NCBI RefSeq assembly: GCF_050947335.1
Contig: NC_134983.1
Location: 1,922,001-1,986,000 of the forward strand
Source of the DNA: Megachile rotundata
Lineage: Eukaryota > Arthropoda > Insecta > Hymenoptera > Megachilidae
DNA length: 64,000 bases
Reading direction: 5' to 3'
Part shown: positions 45,954 through 58,863 of the stretch, piece after piece
How positions within the stretch are numbered: the stretch's first letter is position 1
Layout: every line of letters begins with the position of its first letter
The notes under the pieces: model-generated
What the model saw: the letters and a program-made list of their open reading frames with translations, nothing else
The model's database searches: none
Told to the model about the DNA's origin: nothing
Position numbers and translations under genes: made by a program

Positions 45954-47861
45954 GTTGCCTATGTGCAAATGATTTTAAAGGAGAGTAACACGTCAAACGA
46001 ATATGTCTTTCCCTAGAATGGTTTCTCAATTGTCGGTTTCGGTATCATTAGAATATGCCGTAGAACACGAAATGGAAGTCCCCATTCCTAACCCCCGCGA
46101 AACGCGCACGAGCTTTCATAATACAATTACATACTAAACGATAAGGAAACTTTTCAAGGGTTTTTGATTACAATGACGTTCGTTGGGACGATGACGTTGT
46201 TTCCACAAAATTAATACATTATCTTGGTTATTATGAGTGCATACGTTATGAAAATAACACAATTTCCTACCGATTATTGCCGTTTCCGCACTCCTCTCTT
46301 TAACCACGACCATATTAAATACATACGATAATATTTAGTTTCCTACTGTAATTTTGTAGCATTCCTTTATCTTTTTCCTAGTTCTCTATGACAAATAGAA
46401 GTCATTAACGACATGAATATTTACGCGTCAGATTGTTTTAACATTTTGAACAATTGCATCGATGTTAATATTATAATTGTTGTTTACATCTATTGTGTAT
46501 AGCAATGGTTCCTAACGTATGTATAAACCTAACCTCCAAGGGGATTACCTCTTTGCGAGCTATCACGGTTATTTTCAATTGAAGATTTTTACTTTTATTC
46601 CTTTCAATGTGACTATTACTATATTACATTACAATATTACATTAACCCTTTACTGTACGATGTTTTTAATTTTGGAGAAAAGAATAAGTTTTTAAGTTCT
46701 TATAAGCAATATTGATTCAAATAACATTCTTAAGTAAAAGTATCACTTGCAAGAAACACTTTTATAAGTTACTGTATAAACAAATATATTCTATTTCAAA
46801 AGTTTACTTAATAGATAGTGCTATACCTAATATTGCTGAGTACCATTTTATAAAGGACAACCAATTATTGTTGGAAAAAAAGAGAAATATTTTCCGTAAT
46901 CTTATTAGTTAAAAAGTTTGATAACATACCAGAATTTTATAATATATTTTTTTATCTTGCATATTTGCAACAGGTGCAATGAAATAATGTAACATTAATT
47001 TCTCATAAATTTTTCGTTGCGGATTCATATATTCTTTTAAATATCATAAATGTAGAATTACATTTAGAAAATTCTGTATAGTTTTAACGTCTCGTTTTAT
47101 TTGAATTATATTTACCTTACTTGATTAAAGAATGATAAGTTGCAGGGTATTTCAATATCATGAAAAAATGTCACAATTTAAGAAAGGTTGAGTAACACTG
47201 CCCTATAGAGTATATAGGGTATACAATGTTACGATTTTCAGCTACTTTGGTGACTTAACAAAAAATGTTCCGATTAGAAGTTGATCAGTTTTAAGTTGTT
47301 TGTACGTTGCTTTAAAAATATTTCCAGAAATTTGTAATTTTTATCAAAATTAAGAAAGCTCGATTAATCGTTTCGATTTTGTCAAACGGCACTATGTATT
47401 TTTAATTTCATAATGTAGTAACTTTAAACAAAACGTGTTTAACAAGGGCAACAACCTTGAAGTGCATTTAAAAATGTGAAAATTATTTGCATCAAATTAC
47501 ACGTGCAAAGAGATGTAAAGTTTTAAATGTAAGAAAAGCAAAAGTTCGTAGAAAAATGAACAACCTGTACAATATGGTAATATTTTTATGTCTTTAGTTA
47601 ACGTTTCTACGTTATAATAGATTAGATAATAGTATGTAGTAAGTGCAGTAGATAGTGTAACAGTATAATAGTAAAAATTATAAACGAAAAACACAAAGCT
47701 CATTTCTCTTATAAAAATATAAGTATAAAATATACTTTTTGAAACTTCCTTTTCTAGAATTTAAACTTATTAATTGTTGTTGCAAAAGTTTTTCTGCTAA
47801 ACTACTGGAAATATCTGAAGATGGTGGCGATAGTTATATAGTATATCCTACATATGTATTA
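45954..47861. other. Upstream flank of phosphatase B
   Basis: Probable promoter side of the gene. 46,158-46,300 has a diverged direct copy at 48,972-49,105. The rest is AT-rich, and frames at 46,712-46,912 and 47,497-47,703 look like chance frames. Confidence 0.35.
46158..46300. repeat. Duplicated non-coding block, copy 1
   Basis: Shares GGGTTTTT, ATGACGT, a TGTTTCCACAAAA block and TATGA(G/C)TG in the same order with 48,972-49,105. By eye roughly 70% of positions agree. It is about 200 bp upstream of the small ORF at 45.9 kb. Confidence 0.5.
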
Positions 47862-47936
47862 TACATGGTGTGTTCCAAAAGTAATGCAAACGAAATCCCT
47901 GTGCCGCTCCTGTTGGTCGGAGGGGGATGGGATCTC

Positions 47937-47963
47937 GGGGGGGGGGGGGGGGGGGGGGGGGGG
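47937..47963 (+). repeat. 27-base G homopolymer
   Basis: An uninterrupted G run inside the left part of the mariner copy, exceptional in this AT-rich DNA. The exact length is likely to be unreliable in any assembly. Confidence 0.9.
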
Positions 47964-48076
47964 CTAAGCTTTCTAACGAACCCGGTCCCAAGGCTCTCCG
48001 AGCTGTGAAAGGGACAGGACGTGAATTTTTGTGACCCCCTGTTTGGTGACCGTGTCACGGAAAAAGTAGCGTCGAC

Positions 48077-48717
48077 GATCGGAACAACGTTACGCGATAA
48101 AGCTTTTGTGCTAAACTAAACAAATCTCTTGAGGAGACAACTAAAATGATTCGTGAGGCTTATGGGGACTCTGTTCTGTCGTACTCACAAGTTTCGAGGT
48201 GGTTAAAAGCCTTTAAGGCAGAGCGGGAAGAGGTTCACAACGATCAACGCCCAAAGCGGCCACCAACCAGCAAAACAGTCCGTCAAACAGTCCATAAAGA
48301 ATTTCTTTCTGAAGAACAGATAGTTAACACCGCCTACTACGTGGTTGTGCTGGAAAGACTGCGAAAAAGGATAAGCAGGACGAGAAAACACATCTCCGCT
48401 ACCTGGATAGTGCATCACAGCAACGCGCCTTGCCACAACGCGCTGCGAGTACGTGAGTTTCTGACCCAAAACAAGGTGATAACGCTTCCCCAACCCCCCT
48501 ATAGTCCTGACCTGGCACCGGCAGATTTTTTTTGTTCCCCCGGATCAAGACACCTCTGAAAGGAATGCGTTTCTCGTCGATAAAAGACATCCAAGCGGTC
48601 GCGACTGAGGCCCTAAAAGTGGTTGCGGAAAACGCATTCCAGGACGCGTACCGTTCATGGCAGAGTCGCTGGCAAAAATGTGTACAAGCCCAAGGGAAGT
48701 ACTTTGAAGAATTTTGA
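48077..48717 (+). pseudogene. mariner transposase with deletion, frameshifts and a lost catalytic D
   Basis: Fragments in order: EQRYAIK, a frameshift, CAKLNKSLEETTKMIREAYG, SQVSRWLKAFKAEREEV (helix-turn-helix), then a jump past the first catalytic aspartate region. It continues with the second catalytic region, where HHSNAPCH replaces the expected HxDNAPCH, and YSPDLAPADFF with the third aspartate. A further frameshift leads to FPRIKTPLKGMRF and the tail KCVQAQGKYFEEF and stop at 48,715. Both the deletion and the D-to-S change rule out activity. Confidence 0.88.
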
Positions 48718-48790
48718 GTATTTGTAAGAATTGGTGCAATAAATTCCTTTAAAAAAAATCATTTGCATTACTTTCGGAGCATACCATGTA

Positions 48791-51700
48791 TAAACACCTA
48801 CAGTGACTATAATTTGCATCAAATTTATTATTTATGTTTCATTTTTCTAATTTTTAATAATTCCCCTTACCATGTATCCTACAAACTGACTATAATTATT
48901 TATTTCTACTATGATAGTTAATTTGTGAAAAATAAGTGTACATAGTATTAATTTTTTAGCAATCTATGTGGGTTTTTAACATCATGACGTCCATTAGGGC
49001 AATGCCACTGTTTCCACAAAAAGCATGAATTATTTCCAGTACTATGACTGTACAACTATTTCAGAATGCATATAATTTCTGTGTGAAATTTCCGTTTCCG
49101 TAGTTTCCTTTAAGTGTAATATTAGATTAATCATTTACGGATTTTCTTGAAATATTGTCTCTTAAGTCTTCTGCAAAGTTCTTGGAAATAAAAAACTTTT
49201 ATTTTTTCGAACTTATAAATGTAATATTTTTATGTTACTAAACTTTTGAATGTACAGATTTTTCAATGTATAGATCCAAATTTTTCATATTCTTTTCATA
49301 TCTAATAAATTGATTTCCTAATAAATAAGATATACTCAATAATTTAATAAATAATAATTTTTCATTTCAAGAAACATTTTGATTGATCAATATCTTTTAT
49401 AGAAAATTGAAACAAAAATAAGGAAAAGACATAAAACATTTATCTTTAATTATCAACAATCAAAAACGCTGATTAATTATCATTATACTTCCATTAAACT
49501 TGCAAGAATGTTTTAAGCATTCTCTGTTGCAATAAGTTTCAAATGGGTTTCCTGAAAAATGTATTTTTCATATTTATGTCATTTTTCTAGAAAACCAGTG
49601 ATTCGTAGACTGATATTCCCTGTGTGTAACAAGTATTATACATTTCAATGCCACATAATTTACATTTAATTACTGAATACGGATTAATGGTACACGAATC
49701 GGGAAGTATTTATAATGATTCAATCCACTAAATTTCCTTGTTGCATTATGCTGATATAATATTTCTATACTGTTTCACTTTTGGAGGATAATGATTAACT
49801 TTATTATATACATTACGCAAAATTTATTTCGAAAAGTGAATATGTATTGAATTATATTTAAAAAAATATTGCGGTAATTAGTTAATCCCTAGAAAATAAA
49901 ATCGAATTAACTGTGACGAAACAAAATTTTTCAAATAAACGAATTGTGTGCGTTAAAGAAAGAGAGCCAAATAGTGAATGTGTTCGAAAGTTAAATAACT
50001 GATACATACTAATGGTCATTTAACTGATAGTTAAATACAACGTAATTTGTATGCATAATTTGAGAGTTTATCTGGACGCTTATTAAGGGAAATAAATGAA
50101 TCCCAGATTTTAAATAGACGAAGGAAGTCCATAATGTTAATTCTGACGGTAATCAAGCAAAAGTGTATGAGTAATTTTCTCATGTAATATATTTCTATTT
50201 AAATTTACACGGAAAAATCCATATGTTGTAATGAACTTCGTGAGGTTTGTCAGCAAAATTCATCTAATCCCAAACAATGCGTGAAACAATGAAAGTTTTT
50301 GCAAATATATAATGTTTTTACTTTTGATTAGAAACTAATGAGAGAGAAGCATATGTTCAAAATCGAATGAAAGATTTTTTACACTAAGTATCGTTTATGT
50401 CTAACATACACAAAATGGTTCATAATGGCGACAGCCGTTTATATCCAGTCATGCTTACAATTAGTATTAGTTAACTCAGTATTAGCTCCCATTCACATGA
50501 GTACCACGTACCAAATTAACATTCAGGATAAAATATTTGGTACTAGTGAATCGTATTTATTCCTCTGTTAATTTATTGTTTGTGGATATTGTACAACAAG
50601 TATTATGCAACAATAACATTATAATGAAAACAAGAAGTCTGAAAAAGTTGTATTTATTGATGCATTTAATAATGTTATTATAACATTTCTTTTACTTGAG
50701 TCGTGGATTAGCCTTATCAAATATATTTAATGAAGTAAAGGAAATCTGAAAATGCGACATTTCAATCCCATATACAGTATACAGCGTGCATTAATGGAAC
50801 TATGACATTACATATTCATCGATGGTGTACAGATAGTTCTGCTGCAACGAAAGAATTAAAGTATCGATTATAAGCTTCAAAAGTATAACAAATGTTTTGA
50901 ACTTCAACAATGTTTCACAAAACTACGATTATCTGAAGTTATACGAAAATTGGACCATGTTTTTTTGTATATTGCATGGTTTTAAAAAAGTGGAAAAGGA
51001 AACAGTTGAATCATATTTTAATAACAATATAGTGATCTACATCAATTTGTCATATTTGCATTAATGTCATCTGAAAACGTGTATTAGAACGAATTCATTT
51101 ATGTCCATGACCTTCGAGGTTTTGTATAGATATAAATGAAAAACCCACTAAATATTTTGTTATATTGTATTTACTAGTATGTTATAACAAATTGATAGGA
51201 CTACATACCGCAATTTAAAACAATTTAAGACAAAATTTTTAAGTAATTTAGGACAAATGTTTAGTATGGAAATGTTGATAACATATTAGTTGGTCAGTAC
51301 TTTTTTATTGACATTTTAAATGATAAAATCTGTCTAAAATTTTTAAATAATGAATTTCAGGATCATTGAAAATGTTTACTACCGTTTCTCATACCAGATA
51401 TCTATTGCTTACCAAAAGACCTCACCTTTATAGACGTAAACTAGTAACAAGTTTTATAAACAATATGTTCAATAAGAAATAGATGGGCATGTGAATACTT
51501 CATATGCCCATTTGGCCAACAAGAATCCTCCATTTGTTAAAGATATTGTTTATACCACACCACAAAGAGATTTATATCATTTTCAAACTACTATAAAAGA
51601 AGCATATATATCCATATACAGTGCAACATTAATACAAAGTATTATAAGTACATTTCTTTATTGATTATAATCAATAGAGCTCAGAAATGTATTTTTAAAG

Positions 51701-54700
51701 GAAGTGAACAGAATTATATATTCTGTTAATTTGTAGTGACAGCATACTGTAATAATACAATAATACAATATTATATTATTATACAATTTGTCTCTTTTAT
51801 ATCTGACCATTCATGACCTTAAAGATCCTAGTCATACACATTAATGATACACGTTTTTATATATTAAGGAATCTAGAATATTCCATTTAAAAAATTAAAG
51901 GTTAGCTTTATTTCTCGAAAAATAATGTAAATATAAACAGTTGACGTGGGTTATCGTGACGTTAATAAATTACAGCATAATTTTTTCTCTACTTTTAATT
52001 GCAAAAAAAACAGTGGTTCTTATTGTCGCGAACGCCCTACTAAATGTTGGTTTATTAAATACACGATTTAATGTCTTTAGAGATATTGTTTGTTCGCTTT
52101 CTCATTACAGCTGCATGTACGGTAAGCCATGAATTTTGGTCATGTCCGTTACTTTCAGAGATATACATAAAAAAAATGTAATTTTAAATGGAATTAAAAT
52201 AATTGTAGAATAAAAAAATAATCTTTTAATCGATGGATGTTTCAAAATATTCAGCATGATAAGATATTCAACATTAATGTTTAAAAATTGCTTAAATGTT
52301 ACTGGTGTATTATATATGTAGTTTCGAATATTTCACAAATTGTTGATTTGTTTCATTTTCCATGGCAATGCCTCTTTACATATATATAACGTTTTGAAGA
52401 TTTGAAATATACAATAAAAACATAGTTGTAGTAAGAAGAAAATTGCTTTGAAACGTGTAAAAATCTTTTATCTACAAAACATTCCAGTGGTATTTTATGA
52501 CCCTTTCCGTACAATACAACTTTTATAAACACTTCTTTACACGTATTTATAAAAAGACTATAAGTAATTAAAATGGTCTGAAACTCTATTTTTTCTCAAC
52601 TCCTGCTAATTTGAAGAAATTATTAATATGAATAAACTTATGTCATACAAAGTAGGTTAGAATTCAGTTCGTTTTATTACTGAATTTATATATTACAAAA
52701 TAATTGCTTGCTGCAATTTAACGCGCTATACATATAATTATACGTAATATAATTTCGTAATGGAAAAGAATATAAATAATATAATGTACGCAAGACAATA
52801 TAAAGGTTGTATCAGATAACAATATTACATACATATTCAATTGGTGCATATGAAATATCATTTCTTTTTTTAAATAAGCATTCCACAAAATGATTTCATA
52901 TACTAAACACCGTTCAATGATCATTGTTATAAATTATATGAGAGTAAAAGCAATTCTAGATAATATATATAACACAGATTGTTATGTACTAACAATTGTT
53001 TCCTTAAAATTGTGAATAAACTGGATTTTTAAGCAACCTCTTTTCACGAATACAAACAGTAACGTATTCGTGAGAGTAATATGATAGTAATGTGGTAAAA
53101 GATGTGACAAAATTAATTTATTACTTTGTAACAGCTATTAAAATCCAACGACCATTACACTTTATATTTTGAAATAAAAAGGTCATACAACTTCATTTAT
53201 TTAGATTGCTACTTATATGCAATATGAGTATTATATGAGTAGAATAAATGTACGTGTGTCAATAATACATCTACTTAAGAAAGGAATGTTCTTAACAGGT
53301 ATTTGTTGAGTGAGCATTGTCAGTACTGAATGGTGATAGGACAAGAATGTCAGAAGACTGTTGTATATATATTTATTATGTAGGATAACATGCTGTGAAA
53401 AAAATGGATTGTCGTTGGCTTTTCATAGTTATATTAAAATAGAAAAACCTTGATTCAATAGTTACATCAAACAGTATTTATCATGGTATACCATGAATAT
53501 GCAATTCTTTTATTAATTAGAGCATGCAAAATTTTGATAAATATATCAGATAACTTCGTTTGTTTGAAATATTTGTTCACGAAATATTCCCAATTGACGT
53601 CACAAACACTTATTTTCACGGAAATGTTCCAAGAATTCGAATGTTGATCGAGTTTATCATTTTATAGTCGTTCCTAACTTATTACATTTCCTTGGGGATT
53701 GGTATCGTTACTTTTACTTTATTTCAAATTTCTAAAAATTTAAATATCTATGAATTTATTTTAGATATCCATATTAACAAATTCCGAAATGTGTAAGTTT
53801 CCAAATTTCTAAATTTTTCGCCTTCTAAATTCCAGTAGACTAGAAGATGCAAATTTGAAAATTTGAAAATTTCCAAACTCTCAAAATTTCTAAATCGTAA
53901 TTTCCCCAAATTTCCAAATAACACATTAAAGTTTAGTTTGTTTCACAAGCAAATTTTCAATCAGTTGTTATTATTACCAAACATAAAGCTTTGAATTCTT
54001 TTTCTTTAATTATTATAATTAATAGATACTACAAATTTTCACATCAAAATATAAATTACGATATTGCAGTTCATCGTGCTACACAGCTTATTGCGTTATT
54101 CTTCTTGACAAATAACATGTGCGTTATACGGGGTGTCCCATTTACCTAAATCATCCTCAATACATTTATTGTTACCAATGACATTGAAAAATGCATTGAC
54201 CAAAAATCTCAAGGTTATCTAAGTTTTGTTTTTTAGCAAAACAATATATATTTCAAAATGCTACTTTGTTATCTTTATAACTATCTTTATGCGCATTAGA
54301 TAAAGGAAAAAAGAGAGTTATCGAAATTGAAACTTGTAAAAATTCATTATTTATGGAGTTCAGTCCTTGAATACTTAATATATTTTTTGCAAAATATAAT
54401 ACTAATACTAATATCTATAATATCTATATAATAATACTAATATCTATTGAAAAAATTACACAAAAATTAAAACTAGTTATTCGTGTAATTTTTGAAATAT
54501 AAATGAACATTATTCAACATAGAATCTTTTGATAACGATCCTTGAACACGAGCAATTTTAATAGCAGAGCACTTCGACATAGCCAGTTTTATGACTAATC
54601 TATAATTACAGAATAAATTTAGAAAGTACTTACTAATAACAGTTAATTACTGACATCAAGTCTTCGTTTATTAATTTCCGGTTAAATATGAAAAGGAATC

Positions 54701-55264
54701 AATTAATTATAAAAAATAAATAATTGAACATATAGAAAATATATGTATGCATTACGGTATATTTAAACAAGATTACTTATATATTTTTTCCAATTTTCAC
54801 AAAAAAATAAATGTTACTTCATGTTATATTATTTGTTATAAAAATTACAAATTTAAAGATTTAAAATTTGAAAATCGACAGATTGAAGAATTTTAGATTT
54901 CGATGTCGAAAATTTTTAAAAGCGAAGGTAATCAACATTAAATTCTTAAATACATTATGAATGCACTATGTCGATTTCAATATTGAACAAAAGAAATCGA
55001 TCAAAAATCGATACTTGAATAAATCGATTCAACATCCGCAATTTTCTTTCATTTACAAAAAGTCACTAGCTTTGATAACAATCCAACAATATTATATAAG
55101 TTACCTCCGAATTTGCCTTCGTTTGTTTACGATATCTTCTAAACTGTATATCACTATTGTTCACGATATAAATAAAAATGAAGTAAAGTGAGAAAACTGT
55201 TAACTTTCCACATTACGAATGATATCACGAGAAATGAATAATTTTGGTCGACTCATTGAATATT
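48791..55264. other. Long AT-rich region without a recognised gene
   Basis: 48,972-49,105 is the second copy of the 46.16-kb block. 53,715-53,930 carries the AAATTT short-period repeat. 'ggggtgtcccatttacc' at 54,130 looks like one end of a GGGTGTCCCA-type transposon, with no partner seen. Open frames are short and F/I/N/K-rich. Confidence 0.35.
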
Positions 55265-55416
55265 TCAAGGTGCCTCGAAGTATGCTCCCTGTTCGTACGC
55301 TTCTTTATAAGCATGGAAAAAATAAAATCTTATAATTGTAGCCAGGTGATTGGTCAAATCGTTAAACCATAAAATCTGCAGCTCCTTACAAACGATGCTC
55401 GCCTCACGAAAGATTA
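55265..55416 (-). CDS. Candidate terminal coding exon, unidentified protein
   Basis: The acceptor 'ggcttatcttttag' opens a frame reading IFREASIVCKELQILWFNDL, then TNHLATIIRFYFFHAY and KEAYEQGAYFEAP with a TGA. The mix of charged and aromatic residues and the usual splice signal suggest coding sequence. It needs an upstream exon ending in phase 1. No family recognised. Confidence 0.3.
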
Positions 55417-58400
55417 CTAAAAGATAAGCCGAGAATTTATAAGAAAACTTAGTCCGTTTCTGTGATTTCGTTTGCCTGTTATTACATAATGCGATTGAAA
55501 TAATGAACAACGATTAAGTAATACATTATTCCGATGTGATTGATAGTTTACGATCGATCAAGAGATCAGCTTATAGGTACAGTCAGTCTCAAAAGTTATT
55601 GTACACTCCAAAAGACTCCGTTTTAATTTATTTTCATTATCGGACGAAAGTTTCAAACTATTTGCTAATTTTTGTCAAAATAGAATCTTTCAAAGTACTC
55701 TTATATTAGTTATAATTTTAATTTAAGGTAATACTGATCTAAATTTTTCTACGGTTTGAAAAATATTTTACAGTCCCGTATTATAGACACTTCTAACAAT
55801 TACTACAAAAAACACGAGGAAATACAAACATAAAATAGAGATAAACAGTACAAACAATATACTTATGTGTAAACTACACATAATTTGTATTATTTAGTTG
55901 TTTATTTGTTTAAATAAATATTCATTGTTAATCAAAATAATGAATTCTCTGTTTCATTACAAAATTTTCTACATACTTCGTATTAGTAACTATTTTTGCA
56001 AGCACTAGTAATTTTTTTTCTGTATTAGCACACAAACATCTTTCATCATATTTTAATAGTAGTTGTACAAGAAACCACGCTTTTATTCTAAGTTTAAAAG
56101 TTTTAAGTTATAAGTTTTTTAAATTAGATGCATGATATGAAATGTACAATAGTTATTCTATATGTATAGCGGCATCCGTAAATAAACAGTTTTCGATGTT
56201 AACTGTTAAAACTTCTAAATTTACATATTTTCGAAATATGAAGAATGTGAAAATAAAATGTATACATATGTAAAGTTCACAACGAGTCTTCAAGAAAAAA
56301 TTTTGATGTAACTAAATTTACAAATATTAATCCTTTTTTTTTTTAATTATGTAAAATTTCTATTTTGAGGACTCGTTTGGGACGTCCACATACATAAATA
56401 TTAATATCGATCATGAGAATGAAAGCAAATATATCCAGGTCATTTTGATATTGATGATGACCAATTTGAACATTTATAATTTTTAAGCTGTATTATAATA
56501 TAATACAATTGTACGTCATACCTATTGATTTATACAATAATAAATTGTGTATTTATTTTATTGGCATACCCTGCATAAGTATTATTTTCTGACAGTTTTT
56601 AAAATTATTTAACATGTATATTTTTGATATCCCAGTGTGTGGAAGAGTCATTATGAGTAATTAAAATGGATGTATGTAAACTCGAAACTGCAATGTACAC
56701 ACATTGTGAAAGAAAATCACGTGTCAGGGAAAAAAGGTATGACATTGATCTTATAAGAACTCTTGTAGTCTATATATGATTTATTTATTAGTTGAAACAC
56801 TGAGTATTAAGAAGTAGGATTACCTTCGTCTTATTTTCAAGATCGTAATAGATAATTTTTTGTGTACTAATAAAATTTTAGTTAGTGATCAAATTGCCTA
56901 TTAAGTTTAATGTCGTTATTTTATAACATTAACTTGTTAATTACTAACTATATTGAGAATGGTTATATTTTGTTCATCGAAAATTCATAGACACAAATTT
57001 TTAGTTATATGTACTCACACCTATTGTTGGACTTTGTAGAATCAGAGCAGAAGTCACTATTATTAAAAATCAATTACAAAATTTCATATTTTCATGATTA
57101 AATTTCGTAGTACTTCTGTATAATTACATTTTTAGTTTCATTGTCGTTAGGTATCCAGATGATTTGATTTTGTGCATTTTCAGTTCCTGTAAGTTTCATA
57201 TATAATTGCTTGTGAGACAAACATTCATATACTTTTAGATATTTTTTATATTCTTTTTACCACTTTTTTCATTACAGAATTAGGAATATGTATGTCTTTC
57301 TTCAAATTTTGAATTTTATCAATGTGTTGTTATATACATTATTTTGATATATAATTAACATTTGTGGCACATAATTCCAGCGGAATAATTTAATACTGTT
57401 TTGAATACTGCTTGCCAATAGCATCTTTGGTCACAGTGTCACGTTTTAATTTCACAATCCACTTTTCGTTTAATGGTAATGAATTATAAAAGCATATATA
57501 CTTAATAAATATCACTTCAGATATAAGAAGAAAACAAATATTCAAAGGTTTGCTAGAATTGATTCAATGGATTTTAAGATTACAATGAACATACAAATGA
57601 ACTATATGTATATGTTAATATACATATAATAGACGAAGAGTGTTATGTATGTGCATTCAAGACAAATTATAGCAGATAGAATGTTTTAAAATGATGCAAC
57701 ATCATCGATTAAGCAAGTTATTTCAAACCAAGCTAGTGGAAGATTTTAAACACGTTTGATCTCTCAGAACTTGAGCCCAATTTACATATAGTATTGCAAC
57801 AATCGATTAATTTATATAAAACTTATTCTAAATATTTCTACCTTTTTATAAAACTAGTTTCAGATGTTTTTATTAGTTAAATAGAATAAATTATTACTGC
57901 TATTATTACATATTACATTACATAAATTAAAATATAAGAACTTCAGTTAATATAAAAAAAAAAATTAAATTTTCAGTACATGTAATTGAAATAAAACTTT
58001 CATGTTGCAATGTATTGTAACGTGTAGAGAAAGGCATATATCATCTGTTATGAATATTTGATATGCACAGTATTTAAATAACACTTATGGTTTACTTATT
58101 TCAAGTTTAAGGTTTGATAAAAATGCTAACAGAAATGATTATCGATTTCATCGAAACGTTTAATACAATATGGTTGCTCCGTTTATGAATTACATTTACA
58201 GCGTTATATTATTCATTAGAGGATATGCAATTTTTATCACCTATCACTTTTTCCTACACATGTAGAATAGTGAAACAAAAGATGTAGGAAAATCGGAAAT
58301 TGCAGAATCTTTATAACATAAACAAACGAAAGGTTCAGTACCAATTTGAAATATGAAATCTGGAATTAAACATTCGTTAATTTGCAATATTATGCTGTTA

Positions 58401-58457
58401 ACTGAATGTCTAATTACTGTGTATTAATGATATTGATGAAATATTTATATACAATAG
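55417..58457. other. AT-rich region with scattered exon-like segments
   Basis: 'tacagtcagtctcaaaag' at 55,579 resembles an end of a Tc1-type element, without a partner. 57,133-57,190 (minus) is flanked by 'cttacag' and GTAATT and reads TENAQNQIIWIPNDNETKN in one frame; I could not link it to other exons. Confidence 0.3.
56666..56736 (+). CDS. Candidate first coding exon, unidentified protein
   Basis: ATG at 56,666 reads MDVCKLETAMYTHCERKSRV then REK and meets a donor AG/GTATGA. The basic, cysteine-containing composition differs from chance frames. Its phase 2 end does not match the candidate exon at 58,458, so at least one more exon would be required. Confidence 0.25.
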
Positions 58458-58550
58458 CTTCCATTATATTGCCATGATCAAGACTATAGTGATAAAGAAG
58501 AAAGCGAACTATTGAAAGAGAATATCTACCGCAGATTCAACAGACCATAA
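58458..58550 (+). CDS. Candidate terminal coding exon, unidentified protein
   Basis: After 'atacaatag' a frame reads LPLYCHDQDYSDKEESELLK then ENIYRRFNRP and stop, strongly acidic then basic. An AATAAA follows 38 bases after the stop. Protein family not recognised; no partner exon confirmed. Confidence 0.3.
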   Translation, partial: LPLYCHDQDYSDKEESELLKENIYRRFNRP

Positions 58551-58745
58551 AACACGCGATTAATACTTTGTGTCTTCTACATACGCAAATAAAAATGGGA
58601 TAGTACTTGTAAATAATAATGATGGTGAAATGTGCGTAAAACGTTCATGTTTTGAAAATTCCGCATAAAATATACGAAGTGTTGTTTTATCGCATATAAA
58701 GTTAAATGTTTTCGTTATAATATGTCAATTGTAACTGGATATTAC

Positions 58746-58863
58746 CTCTGCAATTATTTGATATGTAATTTGCGATGCAATTCGGAGATTATTAAGTGCG
58801 AGCTCAAACATTAAAGATATGTGTTTACACTTACTTTCATTGCAATCATTTTTATCAAATAAT
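58746..58863 (-). CDS. Candidate internal coding exon, unidentified protein
   Basis: Between the acceptor 'gtactgttag' and the donor GAG/GTAATA, one frame reads LFDKNDCNESKCKHISLMFE then LALNNLRIASQITYQIIAE. It begins in phase 2 and ends in phase 0, so it does not join 55,265-55,416 directly. Family unknown. Confidence 0.28.

Larger units (their letters stand above)
47862..48790 (+). mobile_element. Decayed mariner-type element
   Basis: Inverted ends TACATGGT(G/A)TG(T/C)TCC(A/G)AAAG with TAATGCAAA following, flanked by TA on each side. Its 929 bp include a mariner transposase with deletions and a 27-base G run near the left end. Confidence 0.88.

Noticed and set aside
47834..48058. Minus-strand frame with a proline run
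   Set aside because: The prolines are the antisense of the G homopolymer within the decayed mariner.
56666..58550. One plus-strand gene made of the 56,666 and 58,458 exons
   Set aside because: The first ends in phase 2 and the second is open only when entered in phase 0, so they do not join directly.
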